Shown here piece after piece: positions 48,385 to 57,211 of a stretch of DNA of 59,566 nt; the stretch's first letter is position 1; each line of letters begins with the position of its first letter. The stretch is from Halioglobus sp. (GTDB taxonomy: Bacteria; Pseudomonadota; Gammaproteobacteria; Pseudomonadales; Halieaceae), in assembly GCA_029287595.1 (NCBI GenBank), contig JARFQU010000132.1, forward strand, positions 1-59,566. The letters are read 5' to 3'. The notes under the pieces are model-generated. The model worked only from the letters and a program-made list of their open reading frames with translations. It did no database searches and was not told the origin of the DNA. A program made the position numbers and the translations under genes.

Positions 48385-49512
48385 TCAGGCGACCTCCCCG
48401 ATCAGCAGTTGCGCCAGGCGGGAGCGATGCCAGGCAGCGTCTCCCCATAACATCTGGGAGTGTTTCTGCCGCTTGAAATACAGGTGCGCAAAGCATTCCC
48501 AGGTAAAACCTATGCCGCCGTGACATTGCACCGAGCGCCCCGAGGCATAGGCCGCTGTATCGCTGGCCGATGCCTTGGCCATGTGGGCATCCTGCAGCGC
48601 GCGAGCAGGCTCCTCTTCGATAGCACAGGCAGCGCTGTACACCAGCGACTTGCTCTGGTCGATCTGGATCATCACGTCCACCAGTGGGTGCTTCACCGCC
48701 TGGAAAAAGCCCAGGGGATGATCGAACTGCTGCCGGGTGGATACGTATTCCACCGTGGTCTGTAACTGCCATTCCGCTGCACCCACCATATCCGCCGCCA
48801 GCGTGGTCCAGATCGCAGGCATGGCCTGGTGCAGTGCTGCCAGAGCATTGTCACTGACCGGAGTCGCCTCCACCTGCTCGAAGCTGATGTGGGCCTGGTC
48901 CCGGGTAAGATCGACAATCGCATCAGGCAGTATGGTCACGCCGGGGGCGTCCGCTGCCACCCAGTACAGGGACAACCCGGCGGGAGAATGTGCTGATACC
49001 AGCAGGCAGCTCACCTTGCGCGCGTCCTGCACATACCAGGCGCTGCCGCTGAGCTTGCCGTCGCGGCAATGTACGTCAGTGTCTGCCACATTCCAGGAAC
49101 CGTCCCGGTTGGTTATGGCCAGGGTGGCGGCACTGCCAGCGGCAATTTCTTCCAGCGCTGGCAAACCCGTATCCCCGCAGGCTGCCAGCACATAGGTGCT
49201 GTTCAATGTAGCCATCAGCGGACAGGGAAAGGCGGCCCGCCCCAACTCCTCTACCAACCCGGCTACGGCTACCAGCGGCATGCCCACACCGCCCGCGTCT
49301 TCCGGAACCGCCAGCATGGTCCATCCCAGGTCTACCATTTGCTGCCACAGGCCCTGCTCCCAGGCACAGTCGCTCATGCGCTCCGGGGTGTGGTCACCCG
49401 CCACCAGGGCATGCAGCCGATCAGTAGGGAAATTATCGTCTAAAAACTTGCGAGCGGACTCCTTTAGCAGGGCCGCCTCTTCACCAAAACCGAAATTGTC
49501 TGATTGCGCCAT
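48385..49512 (-). CDS. Acyl-CoA dehydrogenase family protein
   Basis: 375 aa from the ATG at 49512 (MAQSDNFGFGEEAALLKESA). ACAD fold with GLWQQMVDLGWTMLAVPEDAGGVGMPL and a C-terminal QCHGGIGFTWECFAHLYFKR. The catalytic-base position cannot be settled by eye. It lies 10 bp after a second, larger ACAD. Such tandem, divergent ACAD pairs often form heterotetramers in steroid side-chain or CoA-ester degradation. Confidence 0.9.
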   Translation of the reverse strand: MAQSDNFGFGEEAALLKESARKFLDDNFPTDRLHALVAGDHTPERMSDCAWEQGLWQQMVDLGWTMLAVPEDAGGVGMPLVAVAGLVEELGRAAFPCPLMATLNSTYVLAACGDTGLPALEEIAAGSAATLAITNRDGSWNVADTDVHCRDGKLSGSAWYVQDARKVSCLLVSAHSPAGLSLYWVAADAPGVTILPDAIVDLTRDQAHISFEQVEATPVSDNALAALHQAMPAIWTTLAADMVGAAEWQLQTTVEYVSTRQQFDHPLGFFQAVKHPLVDVMIQIDQSKSLVYSAACAIEEEPARALQDAHMAKASASDTAAYASGRSVQCHGGIGFTWECFAHLYFKRQKHSQMLWGDAAWHRSRLAQLLIGEVA

Positions 49513-49522
49513 GACTCTCTCC

Positions 49523-50758
49523 CTACTTCGACTTTGGCAGGCCGAGCACCCGCTCACCCAGTATATTGCGCTGCACTTCACTGGTGCCCGCGGCGATGGT
49601 CATGCCATAGGAATTCATGTATGCCAGCGGCCATTGCCCGCCCGCCGGGGCATGTTCGTCCCCCATGTACAGCGAAGCGCTGGCGCCCTCCACTTCCAGC
49701 GCCAGTGCCGCGGTATCCTGAGCTATTTCACTGGCCAGTAATTTATTCTGCAGCTGTACGCGCATGGGGTGATCCAGCAGTGCCGGGACCCGGGCGCGCC
49801 GCTGGTTCTGGGCCAGGCCGGCCTCACGTATCACCTGCTGCATGATGCGATCGCGCAGCAAGGGATCGGCCGCGGCGGGCTTGCCGTCGCGAACACATTC
49901 ACGGGCAAGCTCGATCAGGTTAGCGCTGTTGGTGGCGTGGGTGGACTTGCTTTTCATGCCCCCGGCACGGGGGGTCTGCAATTCGCCGGCACCGCGCTCG
50001 TGCAGCAGGGTGGTCATGGCCACCTGCCAGCCCTTGCCCAACTCATCCAGGCGATAACTGTCATCGACCTCAAGGTTGTCAAAAATCACCTCGTTAAAGC
50101 CGGTTTCGCCTGTCATCTTGATCAGCGGGCGCACGGTCACGCCCTTGCCCAGCGCAGCGCGGATAGGCACTACAAAGTAGGACAGGCCATCGTATTTATG
50201 GGATTTATCTGTGCGCAGCAGCAGGATCATCCATTCCGCGAAATGCGCCAGCGAGGTCCATACCTTGTGCCCGTTTATGACCCATTTGTCACCACTGCGC
50301 TCGGCAAAAGTCTGCACATTGGCCAGGTCAGATCCCGCGCCGGGCTCGCTGAAACCCTGGCACCAGATGTCCTCTCCGGAAAACAGCCGCGGCAGCAGGC
50401 GCTCCTTCAAGGCCTGCTGGCCATGGTAAAACACCGTGGGTGCCGCCATGCCCAGCCCTATCACGTTGGGCAGGAAGGGGGTACGCGCCCGGATCATCTC
50501 CTCATTGGCTATGCGCTGGCAATCCTTACGATCGCCGCCACCCACTGCCTGCGGGTAGTCGCAGCCTATCAGGCCCGCATCGTAGGCGGACTTCTGCCAG
50601 GTTTGCAGGTAATCGAGCTGCTCATTGGTCATGATCTCCAGGGGCGACAATGGCAGGCGCACCGGGGGCTCTGCGGGCCGGTTCTGCTGCAGCCAGTCAC
50701 GACAATAGTCGCGAAACTCCGCCTGTTGCGGGGTGTCTTTGCGGGCCTGATCTGACAT
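49523..50758 (-). CDS. Acyl-CoA dehydrogenase family protein
   Basis: 411 aa. The FAD/substrate signature is FSEPGAGSDLANVQTFAERSG, and the tail MTIAAGTSEVQRNILGERVLGL is the typical ACAD C-terminus. First gene of a three-gene minus-strand run with the 375-aa ACAD and the amidohydrolase. Probably oxidises an acyl-CoA with electrons passed to ETF; substrate unknown. Confidence 0.93.
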   Translation of the reverse strand: MSDQARKDTPQQAEFRDYCRDWLQQNRPAEPPVRLPLSPLEIMTNEQLDYLQTWQKSAYDAGLIGCDYPQAVGGGDRKDCQRIANEEMIRARTPFLPNVIGLGMAAPTVFYHGQQALKERLLPRLFSGEDIWCQGFSEPGAGSDLANVQTFAERSGDKWVINGHKVWTSLAHFAEWMILLLRTDKSHKYDGLSYFVVPIRAALGKGVTVRPLIKMTGETGFNEVIFDNLEVDDSYRLDELGKGWQVAMTTLLHERGAGELQTPRAGGMKSKSTHATNSANLIELARECVRDGKPAAADPLLRDRIMQQVIREAGLAQNQRRARVPALLDHPMRVQLQNKLLASEIAQDTAALALEVEGASASLYMGDEHAPAGGQWPLAYMNSYGMTIAAGTSEVQRNILGERVLGLPKSK

Positions 50759-50876
50759 GGGAGTCCCTCGTATCGCTGTCGTTGTGTACCCGGCGTGTGC
50801 CCCGGGGCGAGACGCTGAATTCTACCGATGGCGTCTGCAGGAGAAAAGCGAAGTGGACGAATCTGTCCGGAGAAGT

Positions 50877-51110
50877 TTAATAATGCGGCGGTTTTTCGTC
50901 CTGCGGGCCACCTGCCTCGTCGGTTTCGTGGCGCACGGCCTGCTCGTCCTGCCGCTGCTTCAACAACTCGAGCTGCCGCCTCAGCAACAGGATCTCCTGC
51001 TGCTGGGCGGACATGACATCATTCAGGGACTGCACAGTATCCTCCTGAAACGCCAGTTGGCTCTGCAACTCCATCAGATCCCGTCGCAGTTGATCAATTT
51101 CTTCGGCCAC
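50877..51110 (-). CDS. slyX: SlyX family protein
   Basis: 77 aa with the GTG start at 51110, preceded by GGAGACAGG. A longer in-frame extension is non-coding in character. It is a coiled coil with heptads (QLRRDLMELQSQLAFQEDTV) and ends in the family-typical PPHY. Function unknown in E. coli. Divergent from yciH. Confidence 0.88.
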   Translation of the reverse strand: MAEEIDQLRRDLMELQSQLAFQEDTVQSLNDVMSAQQQEILLLRRQLELLKQRQDEQAVRHETDEAGGPQDEKPPHY

Positions 51111-51182
51111 ACCCTGTCTCCCGCTTGCCTGAGCGCAGCAGGCTAATATACTGCCTGCGCAACAGCAAGGAGAGCCTGCCCC

Positions 51183-51548
51183 ATGAGCAAGCGAGAAAAA
51201 GGAACCGGCCGGCTGGTGTACTCCACCGACGGTGGCCGCCTGTGTCACCAGTGCCATCGGCCGGTGGGAGCGTGCGTGTGCGGAAAGGAGAGGCCCGCGG
51301 CGACCGGGGACGGTATTATCAGGCTGCATCGCGAAACCAAGGGTCGCGGCGGCAAGGCGGTAACCCTGGTGAAAGGGGTGCCCCTGGCGGGGCCGGAATT
51401 GAAGGCATTGGCCAAAAACCTGAAGCAGAAATGTGGTGTTGGCGGCGCCCTGAAGGACCAGACCATCGAAATCCAGGGGGATCAGCGTGAAACCATCAGA
51501 AATGAATTAGAAAAACTGGGCTACCGAGTGAAAATTGCGGGAGGATAA
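51183..51548 (+). CDS. yciH: SUI1-family translation initiation factor homologue YciH
   Basis: 121 aa. SUI1/eIF1 fold with the core LHRETKGRGGKAVTLVKGVPL, LAKNLKQKCGVGGALKD and IEIQGDQRETIRNELEKLGY. In E. coli it influences start-codon fidelity. The N-terminal Cys pairs (CHQC, CVCG) are common in the family. AAGGAGAG precedes the ATG. Confidence 0.95.
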   Translation: MSKREKGTGRLVYSTDGGRLCHQCHRPVGACVCGKERPAATGDGIIRLHRETKGRGGKAVTLVKGVPLAGPELKALAKNLKQKCGVGGALKDQTIEIQGDQRETIRNELEKLGYRVKIAGG

Positions 51549-51880
51549 TGGATTTTATAGAATATGCCCGACTTTAATGCCATTTTACCCTCCACTTAGC
51601 CGATCTTATACCATCACAGCTTGACTCTCGGCAGTCCTCCGGGGCCAAGACCTCCTCAGTTACGCTCTCTTCCCAAATATTTTGTGAAATAAGCCATGTA
51701 AACGTTTATTTTTATTGGATTTATTTTTTCCATGTGTTAAAAAGTTAATCGTGAGCACGGAAAAGTCGGGAAAGTGAGACTATCTCCAGAACCGATTTCA
51801 ACAATAACCGGGCCACACCAGACCATAAGAAGCGAAACAGCAGTATCTGACGGATTAGTCATCCCTGCGAGGAAGCAGTT
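51549..51880. other. 332-bp AT-rich intergenic region
   Basis: Much more AT-rich than its neighbours and without a supported gene. A possible promoter for the downstream orphan lies at 51715-51743. I see no terminator hairpin behind yciH. Confidence 0.6.
51715..51743 (+). promoter_or_regulatory. Possible sigma-70 promoter for the 51881 gene
   Basis: -35 TTGGAT, a 17-bp spacer and -10 TAAAAA (four of six matches each). It would give a leader of about 130 nt. Weak, and in AT-rich DNA where chance matches are common. Confidence 0.3.
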
Positions 51881-52270
51881 ATGTACGTTACCGCAGAACA
51901 CCTGAGAGACCAGGTTATCCGCCCCACCCTGAAGTACCTGGGAGCATGGACACCCGACACTGAGTCGTTCCTGCTCAATGCCGCCATCGATGCCCCTGAA
52001 CTGGGCTTGTTCTCCGCACGCAATGAAGGCTTGGGCCTGTTCCATATCACGGCGTCACAACACCGTGATCTATGGAACCGCTACCTGGCATTCAATCCGG
52101 ACGTGGCGAGCAGGATACGCGGACTGGCCAGCCAGCGGGCCTTCCTGAGTGACCCGGACAGCGAGTTACAGACCAACCTGAGCTATTGCACTGCAATCGC
52201 ATGGTTACTGTACCGGCGCGCCGGGGGCAGCGTGCCTGAAAGCACCCACGCGGAACGCGCCACCGCCTGA
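51881..52270 (+). CDS. Orphan related to phage lysozyme-like proteins
   Basis: 129 aa, GAGGAAG before the ATG. The pattern LRDQVIRPTLKYLGAWTPDTESFLLNA, EGLGLFHITASQHRDLW and NRYL matches, from memory, small marine-phage proteins described as lysozyme-like. Those usually carry an HES or QES active-site region; here the aligned stretch is AAIDAPELG, so the catalytic Glu may be displaced or lost. No phage genes flank it. Family assignment tentative. Confidence 0.55.
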   Translation: MYVTAEHLRDQVIRPTLKYLGAWTPDTESFLLNAAIDAPELGLFSARNEGLGLFHITASQHRDLWNRYLAFNPDVASRIRGLASQRAFLSDPDSELQTNLSYCTAIAWLLYRRAGGSVPESTHAERATA

Positions 52271-52304
52271 CACACCGGCTCTTGGGCAGGGCACCAACCG
52301 GGCT

Positions 52305-52934
52305 TCAGCCGCCCTGCTGAACAAGCGCGTGCCATTGCGGCAGATCTTCCGGTCGATCAATATCCACTTTCTCAGGCAGCGACTGCCAGTTCCAGCCCAG
52401 TGCGGCCAGCAGCGACACTGTCTGCTGGTAAACATGATCCGTTCCCCAATCAATGCCTTCGAATAACTCTCGCGCTATGCGCCTGGCGCCGATCAGCACA
52501 TAACCCCCATCTTGCGCGGGCCCCAGCACCAGGGGCGCCTGATCCAGCGCGGTCACTGCCTGCGTGAGATATGGCCCGTCCAATCCCGGACAATCACTGC
52601 CCACCAGTATCACCCGCTCATAACACGCCAGGGCGTCGCTGAGGGCATGAAACATTCTTTCACCCAGATCTGCCCCTCGCTGGAGCAACACTTCACCCAC
52701 ACCATAAGCCAGGCAATCCTGAAACAGTGGGTGTTGCGCATCGCTGGTGACGGCCAGTTGCACCGGCCCCACACCCGATGCCACCAGTTGCCGCGCAGTC
52801 CAGCGCACCAGTGCACAGTGCAGATCGCAGGCTTCTGTTGCACTCAAGGTGGGGATCATCCGTGTTTTCACCTGTCCTGCCAGGGGCGCACGGGCAAACT
52901 GGATTAGCAGTGCTGCCGGGGCTTCAGCGGGCAT
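52305..52934 (-). CDS. TIGR04282-type glycosyltransferase (arsenosugar cluster)
   Basis: 209 aa from the ATG at 52934. A DUF2064 nucleotide-sugar-binding fold with FARAPLAGQVKTRM (the signature Lys-Thr-Arg loop), LVGSDCPGLDGPYLTQA and GPAQDGGYVLIG. In relatives this gene accompanies arsS and a family 2 glycosyltransferase. It overlaps the upstream glycosyltransferase by 11 bp. Confidence 0.87.
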   Translation of the reverse strand: MPAEAPAALLIQFARAPLAGQVKTRMIPTLSATEACDLHCALVRWTARQLVASGVGPVQLAVTSDAQHPLFQDCLAYGVGEVLLQRGADLGERMFHALSDALACYERVILVGSDCPGLDGPYLTQAVTALDQAPLVLGPAQDGGYVLIGARRIARELFEGIDWGTDHVYQQTVSLLAALGWNWQSLPEKVDIDRPEDLPQWHALVQQGG

Positions 52935-53598
52935 AGTAGTAATGCCACAGGCGCTGGGGGGACACACCTAACAAATACGCCAGGCGCAGCGCCCACATGC
53001 GCAACACAGTGGTCAGCACGCCGCCCTCCTCCCAGCGCCGGCTGGAGGTCACTACCGGCTCACTAACCACCAGGGGCGGTGAGTGGCGGCGCATAGCCTT
53101 ACACAGCGCGACATCCTCCATCAGGGGAATGTCAGCGAACCCGCCCAAGGCCAGAAAGAACTGCCGGCGCATAAACAGCATCTGGTCTCCAGTGGCTATT
53201 CGGGTGATTCGCGAGCGCTGATTCATACACCACTCTATCAGCCGAAAAACGCGCCGCTTGCCGCTAAGGCGCACCCTGCAAAAACCCCACTGGGGCTCCT
53301 GCTGGAAATACAGCTGTAATTTTTCTGCACTGCACCCCGGCCGGGAGTCCGCGTGCAAAAAACACAGGTATTGTCCGGTAGCTACCCGGGCACCGAGGTT
53401 CATCTGCAGGGCCCGACCGGGGTCACCCAGGAGGAACTGGTCGCACAGTGGCATAGCGCGAACGGCAGACTGGTCACTACTGCCGCCGTCCACTACAACC
53501 AGTTCCGCATCGGGATAGCGCGCGCGCAGGTCGCACAACAAATCTGCTATGCCGGCCTGTTCATTGAGCATCGGAATAATAAAGCTTACCGGGAACAT
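52924..53598 (-). CDS. TIGR04283-type family 2 glycosyltransferase (arsenosugar cluster)
   Basis: 224 aa. GT-A fold with SFIIPMLNEQAGIADLL, ELVVVDGGSSDQSA, and FLHADSRPG in place of a DxD. The C-terminal hydrophobic LRMWALRLAYLLGVSP suggests membrane contact. It overlaps arsS by 1 bp and the TIGR04282-type gene by 11 bp, forming a tightly coupled trio. Confidence 0.88.
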   Translation of the reverse strand: MFPVSFIIPMLNEQAGIADLLCDLRARYPDAELVVVDGGSSDQSAVRAMPLCDQFLLGDPGRALQMNLGARVATGQYLCFLHADSRPGCSAEKLQLYFQQEPQWGFCRVRLSGKRRVFRLIEWCMNQRSRITRIATGDQMLFMRRQFFLALGGFADIPLMEDVALCKAMRRHSPPLVVSEPVVTSSRRWEEGGVLTTVLRMWALRLAYLLGVSPQRLWHYYYAR

Positions 53599-54551
53599 CA
53601 GCTGTCCAGGGCACCACCGCAGCTGCTGCCCTGGCCAGCGGTGCAGCCATAACAGTGCTCCCCTGTGGCCACCGCAGCGCCTTCCATATCCACCTCAGCC
53701 AGCAGATCGGCGATATGACGGCGATCGCTGGCCAGCACCGGGAGTTCCAGCATCTGGTTAAAATCACAATCGTAAACATAACCCTGCCAGTCGATACTGA
53801 CCAGACTGCGACACATCAGGGTTTCCAGGTTGTCTGCGCTGAAATTGTCACGCAACAGTCCCATGTACTCGATGTACTGCCCCTGTGCCAGCAGTACTGC
53901 ACCGAAACGGCTGATTGGCATATTAGTGATGGTAAACAACTGACTGAAATTGATATCGAAGCGCTGGGACAACTCCCGCCGGTAATCCGCCTCCAGCGCT
54001 GCCTGGGGTGGTGGCAGCGCCAGTCCCACCGGGTTGTAGACCAGGTTCAGTGGTAGTTCATCGCCATAACCCAGCCTATTCAGGTGGCGCAGCGCCCGAA
54101 TACTGTCCTGGTAAACGCCCTTGCCCCGCTGTTCCTGCACATTCTCTTCCAGATAACAGGGTAAGGAGGCGGTAATTTCCACCTGTTCGGCCGCCAGAAA
54201 CTCGGCCAGGTCCTCCTGCCCGGGCTCGAACAGTACCGTGAGGTTGCAACGATCTATAACCCTTACGCCCAGAGCCCGGGCAGCAGATACCAGATAACGA
54301 AAACGCGGGTTGAGTTCCGGCGCCCCCCCGGTCAGGTCCAGGGTGTGTATGCCCGCGCCGGACAGCAGCGCCAGCACCTGCTCAATGGTCTGCTCGTCCA
54401 TTAACTCGGTGCGTGTGGGTCCCGCGTTGACGTGGCAGTGCGCACAACTGAGATTACACAGATAACCGAGATTAACCTGTAGCGTATCCAGTTTGCCCCG
54501 GATTACCAGTGGAAAATCGCTGTGCAACAGAAGGGGACGGGTGTCCTGCAT
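53598..54551 (-). CDS. arsS: ArsS-type radical SAM protein (arsenosugar biosynthesis)
   Basis: 317 aa. The radical SAM cluster motif CNLSCAHC (CX3CX2C) follows LQVNLGY, and the C-terminal ArsS region carries further Cys (YGCTAGQGSSCGG). In characterised bacteria ArsS adds the 5'-deoxyadenosyl group to dimethylarsenite. The usual partner arsM (arsenite methyltransferase) is not in the window. Head of the three-gene unit. Confidence 0.9.
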   Translation of the reverse strand: MQDTRPLLLHSDFPLVIRGKLDTLQVNLGYLCNLSCAHCHVNAGPTRTELMDEQTIEQVLALLSGAGIHTLDLTGGAPELNPRFRYLVSAARALGVRVIDRCNLTVLFEPGQEDLAEFLAAEQVEITASLPCYLEENVQEQRGKGVYQDSIRALRHLNRLGYGDELPLNLVYNPVGLALPPPQAALEADYRRELSQRFDINFSQLFTITNMPISRFGAVLLAQGQYIEYMGLLRDNFSADNLETLMCRSLVSIDWQGYVYDCDFNQMLELPVLASDRRHIADLLAEVDMEGAAVATGEHCYGCTAGQGSSCGGALDS

Positions 54552-54590
54552 AGACTTAAGAAACTCTCGCGGTGGATGGAACTGTAACGA

Positions 54591-56531
54591 CTAGTAACTG
54601 GCGCTGCGCTCCTGCTCTGTAAGCAAGCTGCCGGTAGTGCCCATCATATACTGGAACACCAAATTGTATGACAACACAGCCTGGACATAGTTACGGGTCT
54701 CCTTGTAGGGAATGGTTTCCACCCAGAGCTCTACCGAAAGCCCCTCGCCCTCCTCGTTGCGCCAGCGATCCACTCGATGCGGCCCGGCATTGTACGCGGT
54801 GAGGGCGAACACCCGGTTACCCTTGAAGCGATCCAGTAACTGGCGGTAGTAGGCGCTGCCCAGCAGTACATTGTGCTCCACCCTATACAGATCCGCGCCG
54901 CTGTGTTTCGCCCCCAGGGACGAAGCCACCTGCTTACCGGTCGCTGGCATGATTTGCATCAGCCCCCTGGCCCCCACCGGGGAACGCGCCTCGGGGAAGA
55001 AGGCACTCTCGCGGCGGGCAATGGCCATCAACTCAGTGCTGGGCACCTGTTGTGCGCTGGCATACCGTTTGAATGTGTCTTCGTAGGGGGTGGGGAAACG
55101 CAGGTCCAGCGCATCCCATGCCTTGGCCCGGTTCGCAGCGTCTATCGCCATGCGGTGCCAGCCCTGCTCTGAGGCCAGCTGTGCCAATTGCTGGTGCTGG
55201 GTATTGTCCTGGGTATCCTGCAGCACTTTGAACCATTCGGAATGGGCCAGACCGGGCTCTTCATGGAAGTGCAATTCCTCAATACGCTGCACCGCCGGGA
55301 GCCGTCGCAGCGGCACAGCAGCCGCCTTGTCCAAGTCTAATACCTGGTGTTTGAAGACGTAGGCCTGCCCCAACTTGTCCGCAGCGAGAAAACTATAATA
55401 GCTGCGCTCCCGGGCCAGCTCTTGCAGGATTGATCGGGCGCTATCGCGCTCCCCACGTTGCTCCAACGCTGCGGCCCGCCAGTAGCGCCAGACCCCCTCC
55501 TCGCGTTTCTCCTCGGACAATAGGGGCAAAGTCTGCTCCAGAGCTGGCCAGTCCTGTTCTGACAGCGCCCAGCGCAGGCGTAATTCCACCAACTTGTCTT
55601 CCTGCAATCGCGCCAGGGCCGACTGCAACCAGGGTTTGATCGACTCGGTCTTGGCAAACTGTCCCTGCAGCGCGACGGCATACTCTACCTTGTGCGCCTG
55701 CTCCGGGGAGAAGGACAGCTCCTGCTGGTACTTACCCCAGTACTGCACCGCCTTTTCCGGGTTGTAGCGCGCGAGGTAGGCAAGCCCGCTACTGGCTATA
55801 TCGGCAGAATAAGCGCTGTCGCGCGGCAAGGTTTGGCTGCGCATTTTCTCTGGGCGAGCATATACCGCCAGCAGCTTATCCGCCCAGGGCGCCAACTCGG
55901 GACTGCCCTTCCTGGAAACATAGGTCATCAGGGAGCGCTCGCGGGCATCAAACGCTTTCACCATGCGCGCCCATACTGCCTCGTCACTCAGTTGCCCGGC
56001 CTTGAGCCAGGCGCTGAACAAAGGATCACACTCCTTGGGGCGTGATTCACCATGCACCCATAAACGCTCAGCCCCTTCCCAGGCCGCCAGTTCATCTCCC
56101 GAGGCCAGCCTGGCGCGAAAGTAGTAACACTTAAGCTCTATACTGTTGGGCTCATCAGGCATAACCTTCAGGAAATCATCCCAGCGGCGATCCTTACCTG
56201 CGCGACGCAGGTAAACAGACAGGAAGCGGTTGGGCAAAGGCGAGTCTTCACTCAGGTTGATAAAGCGCCGCGCATCTGCAGGGCGCACCTTGCCAGCCTG
56301 CCTGCTCAATTGAGAGTAATCGAGATATATCGCCAGGGGATAATCGTCCAGCCCGGGACGCATCTGTTCGTACTCGGTCCACTTACCGCGATCAATTGCC
56401 TCCATCGCGTCGCCATACTCCTGACGCGATGTGGACAGTGACTCGGCCATGGTATGTGCAGGCGTTGCCAGCGCCACGCCCAGAGTCATCAGCGCTGCGC
56501 TGACAAAGGAAAATGGGCAAGTAAAACGCAC
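54591..56531 (-). CDS. slt: Soluble lytic murein transglycosylase
   Basis: 646 aa from the GTG at 56531, chosen because it places a proper signal peptide (VRFTCPFSFVSAALMTLG...ATPAHTMA) at the start and has AGAGG upstream. An earlier GTG at 56588 is possible. A superhelical U-domain precedes the Slt catalytic domain, with the catalytic Glu in IARRESAFFPEARSPVGARG and YNAGPHRV downstream. It cleaves peptidoglycan to 1,6-anhydromuropeptides. Confidence 0.93.
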   Translation of the reverse strand: MRFTCPFSFVSAALMTLGVALATPAHTMAESLSTSRQEYGDAMEAIDRGKWTEYEQMRPGLDDYPLAIYLDYSQLSRQAGKVRPADARRFINLSEDSPLPNRFLSVYLRRAGKDRRWDDFLKVMPDEPNSIELKCYYFRARLASGDELAAWEGAERLWVHGESRPKECDPLFSAWLKAGQLSDEAVWARMVKAFDARERSLMTYVSRKGSPELAPWADKLLAVYARPEKMRSQTLPRDSAYSADIASSGLAYLARYNPEKAVQYWGKYQQELSFSPEQAHKVEYAVALQGQFAKTESIKPWLQSALARLQEDKLVELRLRWALSEQDWPALEQTLPLLSEEKREEGVWRYWRAAALEQRGERDSARSILQELARERSYYSFLAADKLGQAYVFKHQVLDLDKAAAVPLRRLPAVQRIEELHFHEEPGLAHSEWFKVLQDTQDNTQHQQLAQLASEQGWHRMAIDAANRAKAWDALDLRFPTPYEDTFKRYASAQQVPSTELMAIARRESAFFPEARSPVGARGLMQIMPATGKQVASSLGAKHSGADLYRVEHNVLLGSAYYRQLLDRFKGNRVFALTAYNAGPHRVDRWRNEEGEGLSVELWVETIPYKETRNYVQAVLSYNLVFQYMMGTTGSLLTEQERSASY

Positions 56532-56650
56532 CGAAGCACACCTCTGATCACGAAACTCGAGGCCGGGAGAATACCCGGACAACCGCACCTAGAGTGATAC
56601 GCCCGACACGGGAATGCAATAGCTGGGCAAGGTTTTTCCCACCTCCCAAG

Positions 56651-57211
56651 CTAAAATAACAGACCCAGTGTCGGCACCTCGATATTGGCGTAATCCATGA
56701 TGACTTCGCGCTTTTCGATGGTATAACCCTGTTCAGCCGGTGACAGTACATCCCTGCGCTGCCCACTGTACACACAGCTCTCACCGCCGGGGCGGGCATA
56801 GTAAAGGTGGAAATTACTCAACACAGACAGCTCCTCCCCTCGCTGCCCAACCAACTCAACATTGCCGACAATACGGCGCGTACGCGCGGGAGGGTTCTCG
56901 GACCAGGAATTTATTTTGAAGGCCCGCTCTGCGCGCACCATCAGGTGAATATAACCCTCTTCGCGTATCGGGCAGCCCAGTGAATCCGGCCCTTCCAACT
57001 CGCGGTCGACGCTGATCATCTCCTCTTTTCCACGCGCCCGATTATCCACCATGACATTGACGCGAGAGGGCATCAGGTAGCGTATCTCGGGGCTAACCAG
57101 TGCCAGCCACTGCTGGTACTGGCGGTTATCCAGCAGGCGCGCCTCGTAGTAATAAAAGCGCTCCAGTGCCCGCTGCTGCTGCGGGGTGGCTTCCAGTGAA
57201 GGTCCATTCAT
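56651..57211 (-). CDS. Ring-hydroxylating dioxygenase beta subunit
   Basis: 186 aa, SnoaL/NTF2-like fold, recognised from ALERFYYYEARLLDNRQYQQWL and RTRRIVGNVELVGQ. Structural subunit of an alpha3beta3 Rieske oxygenase. Its start overlaps the alpha stop by 4 bp. Confidence 0.9.
   Translation of the reverse strand: MNGPSLEATPQQQRALERFYYYEARLLDNRQYQQWLALVSPEIRYLMPSRVNVMVDNRARGKEEMISVDRELEGPDSLGCPIREEGYIHLMVRAERAFKINSWSENPPARTRRIVGNVELVGQRGEELSVLSNFHLYYARPGGESCVYSGQRRDVLSPAEQGYTIEKREVIMDYANIEVPTLGLLF

Noticed and set aside
50877-51329. 150-codon extended version of slyX
   Set aside because: The extension runs through the divergent yciH start and has no coiled-coil or family character; the GTG at 51110 has a good ribosome-binding site.
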